From assembly GCF_001517105.1 (NCBI RefSeq), contig NZ_LPVF01000012.1, positions 248,001-312,000 on the forward strand: a stretch of 64,000 nt of DNA, in the 5' to 3' direction. This DNA comes from Bacillus halotolerans (GTDB lineage: Bacteria; Bacillota; Bacilli; Bacillales; Bacillaceae). The position numbers and the translations under genes are program-made. Numbering within the stretch: position 1 is the first letter of the stretch; each line of letters opens with the position of its first letter. Positions 9,896-19,790 of this stretch are shown piece by piece. The notes beneath the pieces were generated by a model, which was not told the origin of the DNA, made no database searches, and saw nothing but the letters and a program-made list of their open reading frames with translations.

Positions 9896-9930
9896 AAACA
9901 GCCTCCGCAAAAGAGAAGGCTATTGTTATT
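9896..9930 (-). terminator. Weak terminator after yjaU
   Basis: On the minus strand AGCCTTC pairs with GGAGGCT (one G-U) across an 8-nt loop and is followed by TTTT. This is a short hairpin between yjaU and yjaV, so termination may be partial. Confidence 0.5.
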
Positions 9931-9937
9931 GTATTCT

Positions 9938-10675
9938 TTATAACTCTTTTTCATGCCTGTGAAAGAATTTGCAGATTGATGCATAGATCCTGCTTGGGTG
10001 CTCAAATAAATGAAACGTTATGTCAACCGGACAGCCTTGGTTTTGCTGCTGCTTTTCCTTAAATACTTCCGCATGCAGGCTGTACGGATACGGCGCTCCG
10101 GTCATCCGCTGCCATATATGAACCGGTACGCTGCTAGGATAGCTTTCGATTGTTTTATAACGGAGTGAAGCCGTTTCTTTTTCGGAGATTTCGTAGCTTT
10201 GCGATACTTCTTTCAAAAATTGCTTATAGAAAAATTTATTTTCTTTTTCTGATTCATAATGTGCCTGAAGATCGAGACAAGGATTCAACATCGCGGCTGA
10301 TCGGATATGATCCGGGGAAAAACGAAGCAATTCATCGGCCACGAGAGCGCCCATCCCTTCTGCTAAAATATGAATCTTCGGATTGAGTATTTCCTGCTTC
10401 AACACGAAATGTATCAGCTGTTTGGCATAGGTGACCGCTTTTTCCGCGCCCCAGTGCCTTCCGAACAGATTGCTGTTAAAAATGGTATAGCCTTCGTCCC
10501 TCAGCATATGTAAAAGCTGATTTCTGCCATAATGCTGAAGCCAAAAGCTTGAATCATTACCGACAAAGTGGGTTCTGTCCCCGAGGACAAAGATGCCAAA
10601 GCCGTTCGGACGATAGGGCAGATGAATCACGTTATGCTCCGTTCCCAATTGAAAATACCTTTCCGTTATTCCCAT
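9938..10675 (-). CDS. yjaU: Alpha/beta-hydrolase-like protein YjaU lacking the nucleophile
   Basis: The start ATG at 10675 ([10 protein letters not shown]) has an AAAGGAGG site 10 nt upstream; a seven-codon upstream extension would begin inside that site. The 245-residue product has the alpha/beta-hydrolase layout: an oxyanion-side segment, then [16 protein letters not shown]. That stretch aligns with the nucleophile elbow GxSxG, but the serine position is Gly and the first Gly is Ala. It is therefore probably not a serine hydrolase, and may be a pseudoenzyme or use other chemistry. Neighbour of yjaV; function unknown. Confidence 0.82.
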   Translation of the reverse strand: MGITERYFQLGTEHNVIHLPYRPNGFGIFVLGDRTHFVGNDSSFWLQHYGRNQLLHMLRDEGYTIFNSNLFGRHWGAEKAVTYAKQLIHFVLKQEILNPKIHILAEGMGALVADELLRFSPDHIRSAAMLNPCLDLQAHYESEKENKFFYKQFLKEVSQSYEISEKETASLRYKTIESYPSSVPVHIWQRMTGAPYPYSLHAEVFKEKQQQNQGCPVDITFHLFEHPSRIYASICKFFHRHEKEL

Positions 10676-10932
10676 CGCTTGCCCGCCTCCTTTCACACTT
10701 CATCTCACGCTATCTTATGTAAAAAGAAACGAAACGAATAAGGTAAAGTCCTAGCCTTTCTATGTTTTGGCTATTATACCAATTGACGATATTTATTTTT
10801 TATATTTTACCATTAAAATGTGACGAATCAGACTCTTTTGTCACCTCACTTTCTTCTAAAATTAGATTCCCCCTTGGCTTTATGTATGGTATGATAACTT
10901 CTAGAATAGAATGAGAAGGACGAGGTGGAAAC

Positions 10933-11118
10933 GTGCGATTTATTATTGCTTTTATTTGGACGTTCCTTTTATCGCATATGGCATGCTATTTGATTGCCAG
11001 CATGAACAGTGTAGCGTATAACTTCACAACATCATCCGTAATTGCTGTCGTTTTATATGTGCTGATCATGGCGCTAGCAGCAATCATGCCTATGAACAAC
11101 AATGCCAGCCAGCATTAA
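10933..11118 (+). CDS. yjzD: Two-helix membrane protein YjzD (DUF2929)
   Basis: A 61-residue membrane protein made almost entirely of two hydrophobic helices (FIIAFIWTFLLSHMACYLIA and VIAVVLYVLIMALAAIM), typical of the DUF2929 family. GTG-preceded GAGG forms the ribosome site. It lies alone between yjaU and yjzC with its own terminator. Role unknown. Confidence 0.87.
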   Translation: MRFIIAFIWTFLLSHMACYLIASMNSVAYNFTTSSVIAVVLYVLIMALAAIMPMNNNASQH

Positions 11119-11124
11119 TAAGCC

Positions 11125-11158
11125 AAAAACCCAAAACATGTATTGTTTTGGGTTTTTT
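11125..11158 (+). terminator. Terminator after yjzD
   Basis: An 11-bp stem (AACCCAAAACA paired with TGTTTTGGGTT) followed by TTTT, directly after the yjzD stop. Confidence 0.92.
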
Positions 11159-11163
11159 CGTGA

Positions 11164-11343
11164 TCACGGTTTTCTTTTATACGTCCACAAGCGGTTGTGA
11201 TTCGATGTTTCAGGAAACATATCTCCTGCTGACAGATGGACCTTTTGCGGGTTTTTGACCATACTCCCCGTCTCGCCGATTTCTACGTAGATGCCGTTGT
11301 TGGGCGCTTTCTGCCCGGGCCGGAATTGATGCTGCTGTCCCAC
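11164..11343 (-). CDS. yjzC: Small protein YjzC (YjzC-like family)
   Basis: A 59-residue protein starting at GTG 11343 with AAAGGAGG 8 nt upstream; an ATG 21 codons earlier lacks such a site. The sequence (FRPGQKAPNNGIYVEIGETG, then NPQKVHLSAGDMFPETSN) is the conserved YjzC family signature found across Bacillus. No enzymatic motif. It lies between argF and yjzD. Confidence 0.9.
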   Translation of the reverse strand: MGQQHQFRPGQKAPNNGIYVEIGETGSMVKNPQKVHLSAGDMFPETSNHNRLWTYKRKP

Positions 11344-11406
11344 TGTTTTTCCTCCTTTTCCTTTTTCGTGTAGTATGCGCCTAAGCGGGTGTGAATATGT
11401 TTCCAT

Positions 11407-11441
11407 AAAAAAACTGCTGAGAGTCGGCTCAGCAGTTTTTT
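11407..11441 (-). terminator. Terminator of the arginine operon after argF
   Basis: Stem AAAAAACTGCTGAG paired with CTCAGCAGTTTTTT around a 6-nt loop. It begins a few bases after the argF stop and carries a T-run on the minus strand. Confidence 0.92.
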
Positions 11442-11444
11442 CGG

Positions 11445-12401
11445 TTATTCCCCTTTGTAAAGGATTGCCTTTAACAGCGCTTTTTGCACATGGAGACGGT
11501 TTTCAGCCTGCTGGAATACAGCGGAATTCGGACCGTCAATAATCTCTGCCGTCACTTCTTCTTCACGGTGTGCAGGAAGACAGTGCAAAAATGTATAGTC
11601 AGGTTTAGCATGGCTGACAAGCGATGCATTCACCTGGTAAGGCGCGAAGACTGCGAGACGCTCTTGCTCTTCCGCTTCCTGTCCCATGCTTGTGAATACA
11701 TCTGAATAAATGACGTCCGCATTTTTTACGGCTTCAATCGGATCAGCTGTAAGTGTAATGGAAGCACCGGATTGAAGGGCAGATGCTTTGGCTGCTTCCG
11801 CCGCTTCGTCTAACACTTCGTATCCTCTAGGAGAAGCAATCGAGATATCACAGCCCATTTTTGCGCAGCCGATCATCAGGGAGTGCGCCACATTATTTCC
11901 GTCACCGATATATGCGACTTTCACACCCTTGAGATCGCCTTTGATTTCCTTGATCGTCAATAGGTCCGCCAGCGCCTGGCAAGGATGATATTTATCAGTA
12001 AGCCCGTTGATGACCGGAATATCAGCGTGTTCAGCAAGCTCCTCCACCTTTTCATGCTCGAAGGTCCGGATCATGATTGCATCTACATAGCCCGAGAGCA
12101 CTTTTGCCGTGTCAGCCACAGTTTCACCGCGGCCCAGCTGCAGATCTTTCTGGCTTAAAAAGAGGGCATTTCCGCCAAGCTGCGCCATGCCGGCCTCAAA
12201 TGAAACACGAGTCCGCGTGGATGATTTTTCAAAAATCATCGCAAGGGTTTTGCCTTGAAAAATAGGCTGAATTTTGTTTTGTTTCAGTTCACTGGCTTCA
12301 GCAAGCAACGTGCTGATGTCCTGTTCACTGAGATCTTTTAGCGTTAATAGGTCTTTTCCGAATAGATTGGTTTGCATTTCTCCCATATTCACTGTGTGCA
12401 T
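11445..12401 (-). CDS. argF: Ornithine carbamoyltransferase ArgF
   Basis: Catalyses ornithine plus carbamoyl phosphate to citrulline, step six of arginine synthesis. It has 318 residues. The carbamoyl-phosphate loop STRTR is at 61-65, and the ornithine-binding HCLPAHREEEVT lies near the C-terminus. It is the last gene of the cluster. Its start overlaps the end of carB by 13 bp, so carbamoyl phosphate synthesis and use are translationally linked. Confidence 0.97.
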   Translation of the reverse strand: MHTVNMGEMQTNLFGKDLLTLKDLSEQDISTLLAEASELKQNKIQPIFQGKTLAMIFEKSSTRTRVSFEAGMAQLGGNALFLSQKDLQLGRGETVADTAKVLSGYVDAIMIRTFEHEKVEELAEHADIPVINGLTDKYHPCQALADLLTIKEIKGDLKGVKVAYIGDGNNVAHSLMIGCAKMGCDISIASPRGYEVLDEAAEAAKASALQSGASITLTADPIEAVKNADVIYSDVFTSMGQEAEEQERLAVFAPYQVNASLVSHAKPDYTFLHCLPAHREEEVTAEIIDGPNSAVFQQAENRLHVQKALLKAILYKGE

Positions 12402-15400
12402 GATGCCACTTCCTTTTTATAAAGATCTCTGAGGGAAACAGGGTGCGGACTGCCTGATCCGCTTTGCAAAAACGCCCGTACGGTTTCCTCTTCAGTAAAG
12501 ACGGTAATGCCGTGTGTCATGGCTTCCAAACGCTCTTTGCGTGCTTCTTCAGAGCCGTTCAAATGGATATGGAGCGCTTTTTCATCCTGTTCCATCCAGG
12601 AGGCGAATGTGCCTTCATGAACCGTAAAGCCGGCGTTTTCCGCTAATGTCTTCAAATCTTCCGGTCCGTTTTGCAAATAAATGCTTCCTTTTTGATTCCA
12701 TACACGCGTGTAGATTTTTTTCAAGGCGCTGTCGGCGTCGTATGCAACACACATGCCTTCTCCTGTCGATTTCATTTCCGGTCCAAGCTTCACATCTACA
12801 TCTTGAATCGCATGTGATGAAAAGACCGGGAACTTTACAGCAACACCATGGTGATTTTGAATTGCCGGGTTTACATCTTTTAGAGATGCCCCCGCCAGCA
12901 GCCGTGTGGCGAGCGGAATCATCGGGACGCCCATGACTTTGCTGACGACCGGAACTGTACGGCTCGCTCTCGGGTTCACTTCAAGGACGAGAATGGTTTC
13001 GTTATCGATCACAAATTGGATGTTCATAATGCCTTTAAATGAAAGCTTTCGGGCAATTTTTTGAGCAGCATCTTTTATTCCCTGCTGCAGCTTGTTTGTG
13101 ACGGAAGGCCCCGGGAGAATGGCGAAGCTGTCTCCTGAGTGGACGCCCGCCCGCTCAATATGTTCGGTATATGTCGGGATAAAGACTTCTTCACCATCGG
13201 AAATCAGATCAATTTCGACTTCTTTTCCTGACACATACTGATCAATTAAAATGGGGTACGGCATGCTGTCTTCTCCGTCCAGCAGCTGAGAAAGCGCAGC
13301 TTCCGATTCAACGATGATCATGCCCATTCCGCCAATGACATAAGAAGGACGGATTAATACCGGATAGCCGATGCCGTTTGCTTTCTCTGCAGCCTCTTCT
13401 TTTGTATAAGCAATTTCTCCTTTAGCGTGCTGCAATCCGAGTTCATCAAGAAGCTGATAAAATTGATCGCGATCCTCTAACACGTCGAGCGTTTCAAACG
13501 ATGTGCCGAGAAGCGTGATTCCGGCTTTTTCGAGCGCTTCAGCAGCATTGATCGCGGTTTGGCCGCCGAACTGCACGATCGCAAAGTCAATGTTTTCCTT
13601 CTCCGCCACGTTTAATATGTGCTCCGTTGTCAGCGGCTCAAAATACAGGCGATCTGCAATTTCATAATCTGTGCTCACGGTTTCCGGGTTGTTATTAATC
13701 ATAATCGTTTCGAATCCAAGCTTTTGCAGCGTTAACACCCCATGAACAGCACTGTAATCGAATTCAACGCCCTGGCCGATGCGAATCGGTCCTGAGCCGA
13801 TAATCAGCGCGCGCTTTTTCTCTTTGCGGCTGATGTCTCCATCGGTTTCTCCGAAATACGTGGAGTAAAAATAGTTGGTTTTCGCATCAAACTCAGCTGC
13901 GCAAGTATCAACAATTTTGAAGGAAGGCGTAATCCCCTTCTCCTTGCGAAGAGCGCGCACCTCTTCCTCTGTCTTGCCGATAAGCGAGGCAATCGTTGCG
14001 TCTGAAAATCCTTTTTCCTTTGCCTTTTTCAATAAATCAAAAGAGAGGTCGCTCCCCGCTTCCATGATCTGATTTTCCAGCTTGATGATATTGTTAAAGG
14101 TGTGAAGGAAAAACGGGTCGATTTTTGTTTTTGCATGGATTTCTTCTATTGATATGCTTCGGCTTAACAGCTCCATCACAACGAAAAATCTTCGATCGTC
14201 AGGTGTGATTGCCAGCTCCCAGAGCGCTTCAATTGATAAACCGCCGAGCTCCGGCAGATGCGTGCCGACGTTTTTCAGCTCAAGGGAGGCTGCCGCCTTT
14301 TGGAGCGCCGCTTCTACATTACGTTCAATCGCCATCACTTCTCCGGTGGCTTTCATTTTTGTGCCGAGCTTGCGGTCCGCGTTTTTGAATTTATCAAACG
14401 GCCAGCGCGGAAACTTGACGATGACATAGTCCAATGCCGGTTCGAAGCTCGCATAAGTGGAGCCTGTAAGCGGGTTTTTTAATTCGTCAAGCGTGTATCC
14501 GACCGCCAATTTCGCAGCCATTTTCGCAATGGGATAACCTGTTGCTTTTGAAGCGAGTGCAGATGAACGGCTCACACGCGGATTCACTTCAATGACGTAG
14601 TATTGCTTGCTGAACGGATCAAGCGCAAACTGAATGTTACAGCCGCCTACGACATCAAGTGCCGAAATGATCGTCAGACTTGCCGTCCGGAGCATTTGAT
14701 AGTCTTCATCAGTTAATGTTTGTGAAGGCGCCACTACGATCGAATCGCCTGTATGCACGCCGACCGGATCGATGTTTTCCATATTACAGACAGTAATGCA
14801 TGTGTTGTTGCTGTCGCGCATCACTTCATATTCAATTTCTTTAAAGCCGGCAATGCTCTTTTCTACCAGACATTGATTGATCGGGCTAGCCAGAAGCGCT
14901 TGCTTGATCATGGCGGCAAATGCTTCTTTCGTAGGCGCGATGCCCCCGCCTTTTCCGCCTAACGTGTAAGCAGGCCGGATAATGACCGGAAAGCCGATGG
15001 ATTCCGCAAAACGAAGGGCATCGGTTTCGTTATCGACAATTTCGCTCTCTGGAACTGGCTGATTCAGCTCGTTCATTAAAGAACGAAATTTTTCCCGGTC
15101 CTCTCCTTTTTGTATTGTATCAACGGATGTACCCAGAAGTTTGACGCCGTGCGCCTTTAAAATACCCGCTTCTTCAAGTTCAACCGCAAGATTCAGTGCA
15201 GTCTGCCCGCCTAAATTGGCCAGAAGTCCGTCGGGCTTTTCTTTCTTAATGATGTCTGTCAGGCTTTCTACCGTCAGCGGTTCAAAATAAATGTCATCCG
15301 CGAAAGCTTCATCGGTCATAATTGTTGCCGGGTTGTTGTTGACGAGAATAACACGATAGCCTTCTTCTTTGAGCGCGATGCACCCTTGAGTGCCTGAATA

Positions 15401-15481
15401 ATCAAATTCTGCCGCCTGGCCGATGATGATCGGGCCTGAGCCGATTACTAATATGCTTGAAATACTGGTGTCTTTAGGCAT
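12389..15481 (-). CDS. carB: Arginine-specific carbamoyl-phosphate synthase large subunit CarB
   Basis: Makes carbamoyl phosphate from ammonia, bicarbonate and 2 ATP. It has 1030 residues, the length of the arginine-specific Bacillus enzyme (shorter than PyrAB). Two homologous ATP-grasp halves are visible, each opening with GSGPI.IGQ..EFDYSG and containing a metal/ATP motif VNPRxSR. A degraded allosteric C-terminal domain follows. It overlaps carA by 8 bp and argF by 13 bp. Confidence 0.96.
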   Translation of the reverse strand: MPKDTSISSILVIGSGPIIIGQAAEFDYSGTQGCIALKEEGYRVILVNNNPATIMTDEAFADDIYFEPLTVESLTDIIKKEKPDGLLANLGGQTALNLAVELEEAGILKAHGVKLLGTSVDTIQKGEDREKFRSLMNELNQPVPESEIVDNETDALRFAESIGFPVIIRPAYTLGGKGGGIAPTKEAFAAMIKQALLASPINQCLVEKSIAGFKEIEYEVMRDSNNTCITVCNMENIDPVGVHTGDSIVVAPSQTLTDEDYQMLRTASLTIISALDVVGGCNIQFALDPFSKQYYVIEVNPRVSRSSALASKATGYPIAKMAAKLAVGYTLDELKNPLTGSTYASFEPALDYVIVKFPRWPFDKFKNADRKLGTKMKATGEVMAIERNVEAALQKAAASLELKNVGTHLPELGGLSIEALWELAITPDDRRFFVVMELLSRSISIEEIHAKTKIDPFFLHTFNNIIKLENQIMEAGSDLSFDLLKKAKEKGFSDATIASLIGKTEEEVRALRKEKGITPSFKIVDTCAAEFDAKTNYFYSTYFGETDGDISRKEKKRALIIGSGPIRIGQGVEFDYSAVHGVLTLQKLGFETIMINNNPETVSTDYEIADRLYFEPLTTEHILNVAEKENIDFAIVQFGGQTAINAAEALEKAGITLLGTSFETLDVLEDRDQFYQLLDELGLQHAKGEIAYTKEEAAEKANGIGYPVLIRPSYVIGGMGMIIVESEAALSQLLDGEDSMPYPILIDQYVSGKEVEIDLISDGEEVFIPTYTEHIERAGVHSGDSFAILPGPSVTNKLQQGIKDAAQKIARKLSFKGIMNIQFVIDNETILVLEVNPRASRTVPVVSKVMGVPMIPLATRLLAGASLKDVNPAIQNHHGVAVKFPVFSSHAIQDVDVKLGPEMKSTGEGMCVAYDADSALKKIYTRVWNQKGSIYLQNGPEDLKTLAENAGFTVHEGTFASWMEQDEKALHIHLNGSEEARKERLEAMTHGITVFTEEETVRAFLQSGSGSPHPVSLRDLYKKEVASCTQ

Positions 15482-16535
15482 GGGCGATTTCTCTCCTTGC
15501 TGGTATTACATTCTTTAAATAATCATCAAAAATCCATTCGCTTTCCGCCGGCCCTGGATGGGCTTCCGGGTGAAATTGCACACTCATGACAGGCAGCTTT
15601 TTATGGGAAAGCCCTTCAACTGACGTGTCATTGACATGGTGGAATCTAATCGTCAGCTCTTCTTGATTAATGGATTTTTCATCGACCACATAGCTGTGAT
15701 TTTGGCTGGTCATGAACACCCGCTTCGTTTCACGATCGATGACCGGATGGTTTGCGCCCCTGTGACCGAACGGCAGCTTAAACGTATTTCCGCCGAAAGC
15801 GAGCGCAATCAGCTGGTGGCCGAGACATATGCCGAGTGTCGGAAAGCGGCTGACGATGTTTTTGATTTGTTCCATATACGGTGTAATGGCTTTCGGATCT
15901 CCGGGTCCGTTGGATAACACGACACCGTCGGGCTTTATGCCGTAAACCGATTCCATTTGCTGATACGGTATAACAGTGACCTTGCAGCCTCGTTTCACGA
16001 GTGATGATGCAATTGATTTTTTATAGCCAAAGTCAATGAGAGCGATATGTTTATTCCCTTCGCCGATTGTGCTGATGTCCTGTGCGGACGCCTGTTCTGC
16101 GACGTTCTCAGGCTGCAGGGCAATCTCAGCCGCTTCTTTAGAAGCAGTGACAGACGCCCCCATCGTTCCGTTCGCGCGAATTTTTTTGACGATAGCCCTC
16201 GTATCGACATGGGACAAGAGCGGGATGTTCCATTTTTTCAGATATTCCTTAAGACTGTATACCGCTTCATGATGAGAAAAATGATCGCACGCCTCGTAAA
16301 CAACCGCTGCTTTCACTTGCGGTTTTTTGCTTTCAAAGTCGTTTTCATTAATACCGTAGTTGCCGATCAGCGGGTACGTAAATACGATAATCTGTCCTTT
16401 GTATGACGGGTCTGTCAGCACTTCCTGATAGCCCGTCATTCCTGTGAAAAACACAGCTTCGCCCGTACAATCTTCATGTCCGTCCAGTTCTCCGCTGAAC
16501 ACTGTTCCATCTTCTAATACTAAATAACCTTCCAT
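15474..16535 (-). CDS. carA: Carbamoyl-phosphate synthase small (glutaminase) subunit CarA
   Basis: Glutamine amidotransferase subunit that feeds ammonia to CarB. It has 353 residues. The N-terminal small-subunit domain begins MEGYLVLEDGTVF. The class I amidotransferase domain carries nucleophile Cys237 in GICLGHQ and the His/Glu pair in VQFHPEAHPGP. It lies in the arg cluster after argD (70-bp gap), which marks it as the arginine-regulated copy. Confidence 0.96.
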   Translation of the reverse strand: MEGYLVLEDGTVFSGELDGHEDCTGEAVFFTGMTGYQEVLTDPSYKGQIIVFTYPLIGNYGINENDFESKKPQVKAAVVYEACDHFSHHEAVYSLKEYLKKWNIPLLSHVDTRAIVKKIRANGTMGASVTASKEAAEIALQPENVAEQASAQDISTIGEGNKHIALIDFGYKKSIASSLVKRGCKVTVIPYQQMESVYGIKPDGVVLSNGPGDPKAITPYMEQIKNIVSRFPTLGICLGHQLIALAFGGNTFKLPFGHRGANHPVIDRETKRVFMTSQNHSYVVDEKSINQEELTIRFHHVNDTSVEGLSHKKLPVMSVQFHPEAHPGPAESEWIFDDYLKNVIPARREIAHA

Positions 16536-16605
16536 CTAAAAGCCCACCTCTTGATGAATAATTAATTATAAAAATGAATTTTTATGCTTTCAAATCGAAA
16601 AAAAA

Positions 16606-17763
16606 TTACAAATTAACAGCGGTATGCTGAGCAATCGCTTGTTTCAGCTTGCTGACGGCTTCTGTTATTTCATCCTTTGTCACGGTGAGCGGCGGCAGCA
16701 GACGAATCACGTTCGGTCCGGCCGGCAGTACGAGCAAGCCTAATGTCTGCAATTCAGCAATGATGTCTGCAACCGGCCCATCACACTCAATTCCAAGCAT
16801 TAATCCTTTGCCGCGGATTTGCCTCACAAAAGGACTCTTCAGTTCAGCCTCCAGCTGTTCTTTCAAAAACGCACCCTTATCAGCAGCCTCTTGCAGAAAT
16901 TCAGGCTGGAATACAACCTGCAATGTTGCATTGACGGCGGCCATCGCCAGCATATTCCCTCCGAAGGTCGTTCCGTGAGATCCAGGAGTAAACGCTGCTC
17001 CCAGCTCTTTCTTGCCGATTACCGCACCGACTGGAAAGCCGTTCCCCAATCCTTTTGCAGCTGTGATGATATCAGGTGAGAGGCCGAAGTGTTCGTATGC
17101 GAAGCCTTTTCCTGTCCGTCCAATACCGGTCTGAATTTCATCTACGATCAGAAGCGCCTGCTTTTCCTTGCAAAATGACTGTACGGCTGTTAAAAATTCT
17201 GCACTGGCCGGATTGACTCCGCCTTCTCCCTGTACGGTCTCAAGCATGACCGCGGCTATGCCGTCTTCCTCCCCAAGAGTATCAAAAGCGGCAGGATCAT
17301 TGTACGGGAGGTAGTGAAAGCCTTCCAGCATCGGGCCGAAGCCTGTTTTGATTTTATCCTGTCCGGTAGCTGCCATCCCTGCATAGGTACGGCCGTGGAA
17401 TGATTGGAGAAATGTGATGATTTTCGTTTTTCCAGTTGCTTTTCGTGCCAGCTTAATCGCGCCTTCATTCGCTTCCGCTCCGCTGTTGCAGAAAAAAACG
17501 AGATCTCCGGCACTGTTTGCCGCTAACTGCTGTGCCGCTTGCTCCTGAAGACTGTTTTCAAACAGATTGGATACGTGCCATACGCTGTCGAGCTGTTTTT
17601 TGACCGCTTCTGTGACCGCTTCATGGCAGTGGCCTAGGTTGGAAACCGCAATCCCTTGAATGAAATCGAGGTATGTTTTGCCGTTTTGATCCTCAACGCA
17701 AGTTCCCTTCGCTTTCTTTATCTCAATGTTCCACCGTCCGTAGGTTTGAAACAAGCTGCTCAT
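16606..17763 (-). CDS. argD: Acetylornithine aminotransferase ArgD
   Basis: PLP-dependent conversion of N-acetylglutamate semialdehyde to N-acetylornithine. It has 385 residues of the class III aminotransferase family. Visible motifs are NSGAEANEGAIKLARK, VDEIQTGIGRTG and the PLP-lysine region AAKGLGNGFPVGAV. Its start overlaps the argB stop by 4 bp (ATGA), consistent with coupled translation. Confidence 0.96.
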   Translation of the reverse strand: MSSLFQTYGRWNIEIKKAKGTCVEDQNGKTYLDFIQGIAVSNLGHCHEAVTEAVKKQLDSVWHVSNLFENSLQEQAAQQLAANSAGDLVFFCNSGAEANEGAIKLARKATGKTKIITFLQSFHGRTYAGMAATGQDKIKTGFGPMLEGFHYLPYNDPAAFDTLGEEDGIAAVMLETVQGEGGVNPASAEFLTAVQSFCKEKQALLIVDEIQTGIGRTGKGFAYEHFGLSPDIITAAKGLGNGFPVGAVIGKKELGAAFTPGSHGTTFGGNMLAMAAVNATLQVVFQPEFLQEAADKGAFLKEQLEAELKSPFVRQIRGKGLMLGIECDGPVADIIAELQTLGLLVLPAGPNVIRLLPPLTVTKDEITEAVSKLKQAIAQHTAVNL

Positions 17764-18536
17764 GAAACAGCCTCCTTTGCTTTAACGATTTTTGTTCCTT
17801 GAAATGTTTGATCTGAGAAAAACGATCCTTTTCCATTTACGATCATCACTTCTGATACTTGATCCGATAATGCTGACAAGGCTGAATTGACCTTTGGTAT
17901 CATCCCGCCTGTGATCACTTCCTGTTTAATGAGAGTCTGAATTTCCTCAGGGGTTAGGATGTCGAGACGCTGTTTTTCCTTCATAATTCCTTCCACGTCT
18001 GTGATGAACATCAGCTTATCGGCTTTCAGCGCTCCGGCGACTGCCGAAGCTGCAAGATCAGCATTGACATTCAATGTTTTGTAATCGCTCGTCAAGGACA
18101 GGGGCGCAATTACCGGAATAATGCCTTCATCCATCAGCGCGTTTACCATAGAGGCATTAACCTTTTTAATTTCTCCGACTTCCCCGTATGTGTCCGGATC
18201 GAGATAGTCTGCTTCGAGAAGGCCTCCATCCTTGCCGGACACTCCCGCAGCCCGGAGCCCGTGTTTTGCAAGCTCGGCAACGAAAAATTTATTCACTGAG
18301 CCGGACAGTACCATTTCAGCGACTTCCAATACCGGTTTGGTTGTTTTCCGCTGTCCGCCTGCAAACTCTGTTTTGATGTTTAACCGTTTCAGCATATGTG
18401 TGATTTCCGGTCCGCCGCCGTGCACGATTGCCAATTTCCATCCTGATTCCATCAATTCTTTCAGGTTTTGAAAAAATTCTTCCGACAGCTCACGGATGAC
18501 ACTTCCCCCGCATTTAAAAACGATTGTTTTCTTCAT
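17760..18536 (-). CDS. argB: Acetylglutamate kinase ArgB
   Basis: Phosphorylates N-acetylglutamate with ATP, step two of the pathway. It has 258 residues of the amino acid kinase family, with the phosphate-binding starts FKCGGSVI and VHGGGPEI and a C-terminal GMIPKV segment. It follows argJ by 14 bp and overlaps argD by 4 bp. Confidence 0.96.
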   Translation of the reverse strand: MKKTIVFKCGGSVIRELSEEFFQNLKELMESGWKLAIVHGGGPEITHMLKRLNIKTEFAGGQRKTTKPVLEVAEMVLSGSVNKFFVAELAKHGLRAAGVSGKDGGLLEADYLDPDTYGEVGEIKKVNASMVNALMDEGIIPVIAPLSLTSDYKTLNVNADLAASAVAGALKADKLMFITDVEGIMKEKQRLDILTPEEIQTLIKQEVITGGMIPKVNSALSALSDQVSEVMIVNGKGSFFSDQTFQGTKIVKAKEAVS

Positions 18537-18550
18537 TGTGCTCCCCTTTA

Positions 18551-19771
18551 TTACGTGCGATAGCTCGCATTAATTTTGATATAATCATAGGTCAGATCAC
18601 AGCCCCATGCTCTTCCGTTCCCGTCTCCTTCATGCATCTTGATGACAATGGCAATCTCGTCTCCTTCGAGATATTCTTTCGCGAGAGATTCAGAGAAAGG
18701 CTGAGGCTCGTTGTTTTTAAACAGGCATTGGCCCCCGAGATAAACCTCTACTTCTTCAGCCTTCACCTGAGCCGCGCTGTGCCCGATAGCACCGATAATG
18801 CGCCCCCAGTTCGCGTCTGTTCCGTATACAGCGGTTTTTACGAGGTTCGACCCGACAATTTTCTTGGCAATTACGTTTGCATCAAGATTGTTTTTCGCCC
18901 CTTTTACTTGGGCTTCGATTAGTTTTGTCGCGCCTTCCCCGTCTCTGGCAATCTCCTTAGCCAAATCTTCGCAAGCCATCAGAAGCGCTTTTTTAAAGAG
19001 CGGCCAGTCTTTATGATCTTCCGTAAGGCGCTCATTTTCCGCGCAGCCATTTGCCATGACCAATACCATGTCATTGGTAGAGGTTTCTCCGTCAACTGTA
19101 ATTTGATTAAAAGAGACGTCAGTGATGTCGCGGAGCGCTTTTTGCAGCGTTTTTTCTTCGATTGCCGCGTCTGTTGTCACAAACCCCAGCATCGTTGCCA
19201 TGTTTGGGTGAATCATTCCGGAGCCTTTAGCCGCTCCGCCGATGGTGACTTTTTGACCGCCGATTGTCAGTTCATAGCACGTTTGCTTGATGACGGTATC
19301 TGTCGTTAAAATCGCTTCCTCGAAATCTCCAGATCCCGCAGGCGTTTCTTTCAAAAGCTCGATGCCGGCCTGAATGTTTTCCATATTTAAATGTTCGCCA
19401 ATGACACCAGTTGAAGAAACGGCGACAAGCTCCGGCTCAATGCCCAGCTGTAAAGCGAGGCTCTCCCGCATTTTGTATGCGTCCTCTAAGCCTTGTTCCC
19501 CTGTACAAGCATTGGCAATGGCGCTGTTGACAATGACTGCTTTCAGAGCTGATCCATGCTTTAAGCTGTCCTGTGTGACTTTAATCGGAGCCGCCTGAAA
19601 GTGGCTTTGCGTATAAACTGCCGCGCTCACTGCCGGTGTCTCGCTGATGATGACGCCAAGATCTTTTTTCGAGTAGCGCAGCCCGCAATGCACGCCCTTT
19701 GCCTGAAATCCTTTTGGCGAGGATACATCGCCTTTTACTTTCACTATTTGATCTTCACTCAACTGAATCAT
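18551..19771 (-). CDS. argJ: Bifunctional ornithine acetyltransferase / N-acetylglutamate synthase ArgJ
   Basis: Recycles the acetyl group from acetylornithine to glutamate and can also use acetyl-CoA. It has 406 residues. ArgJ proenzymes cleave themselves before a conserved Thr; the site is visible in HPNMATMLGF, leaving the Thr as the new N-terminal nucleophile. It lies 19 bp downstream of argC. Confidence 0.96.
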   Translation of the reverse strand: MIQLSEDQIVKVKGDVSSPKGFQAKGVHCGLRYSKKDLGVIISETPAVSAAVYTQSHFQAAPIKVTQDSLKHGSALKAVIVNSAIANACTGEQGLEDAYKMRESLALQLGIEPELVAVSSTGVIGEHLNMENIQAGIELLKETPAGSGDFEEAILTTDTVIKQTCYELTIGGQKVTIGGAAKGSGMIHPNMATMLGFVTTDAAIEEKTLQKALRDITDVSFNQITVDGETSTNDMVLVMANGCAENERLTEDHKDWPLFKKALLMACEDLAKEIARDGEGATKLIEAQVKGAKNNLDANVIAKKIVGSNLVKTAVYGTDANWGRIIGAIGHSAAQVKAEEVEVYLGGQCLFKNNEPQPFSESLAKEYLEGDEIAIVIKMHEGDGNGRAWGCDLTYDYIKINASYRT

Positions 19772-19790
19772 GGTTCGATTCTCTCCTGTT

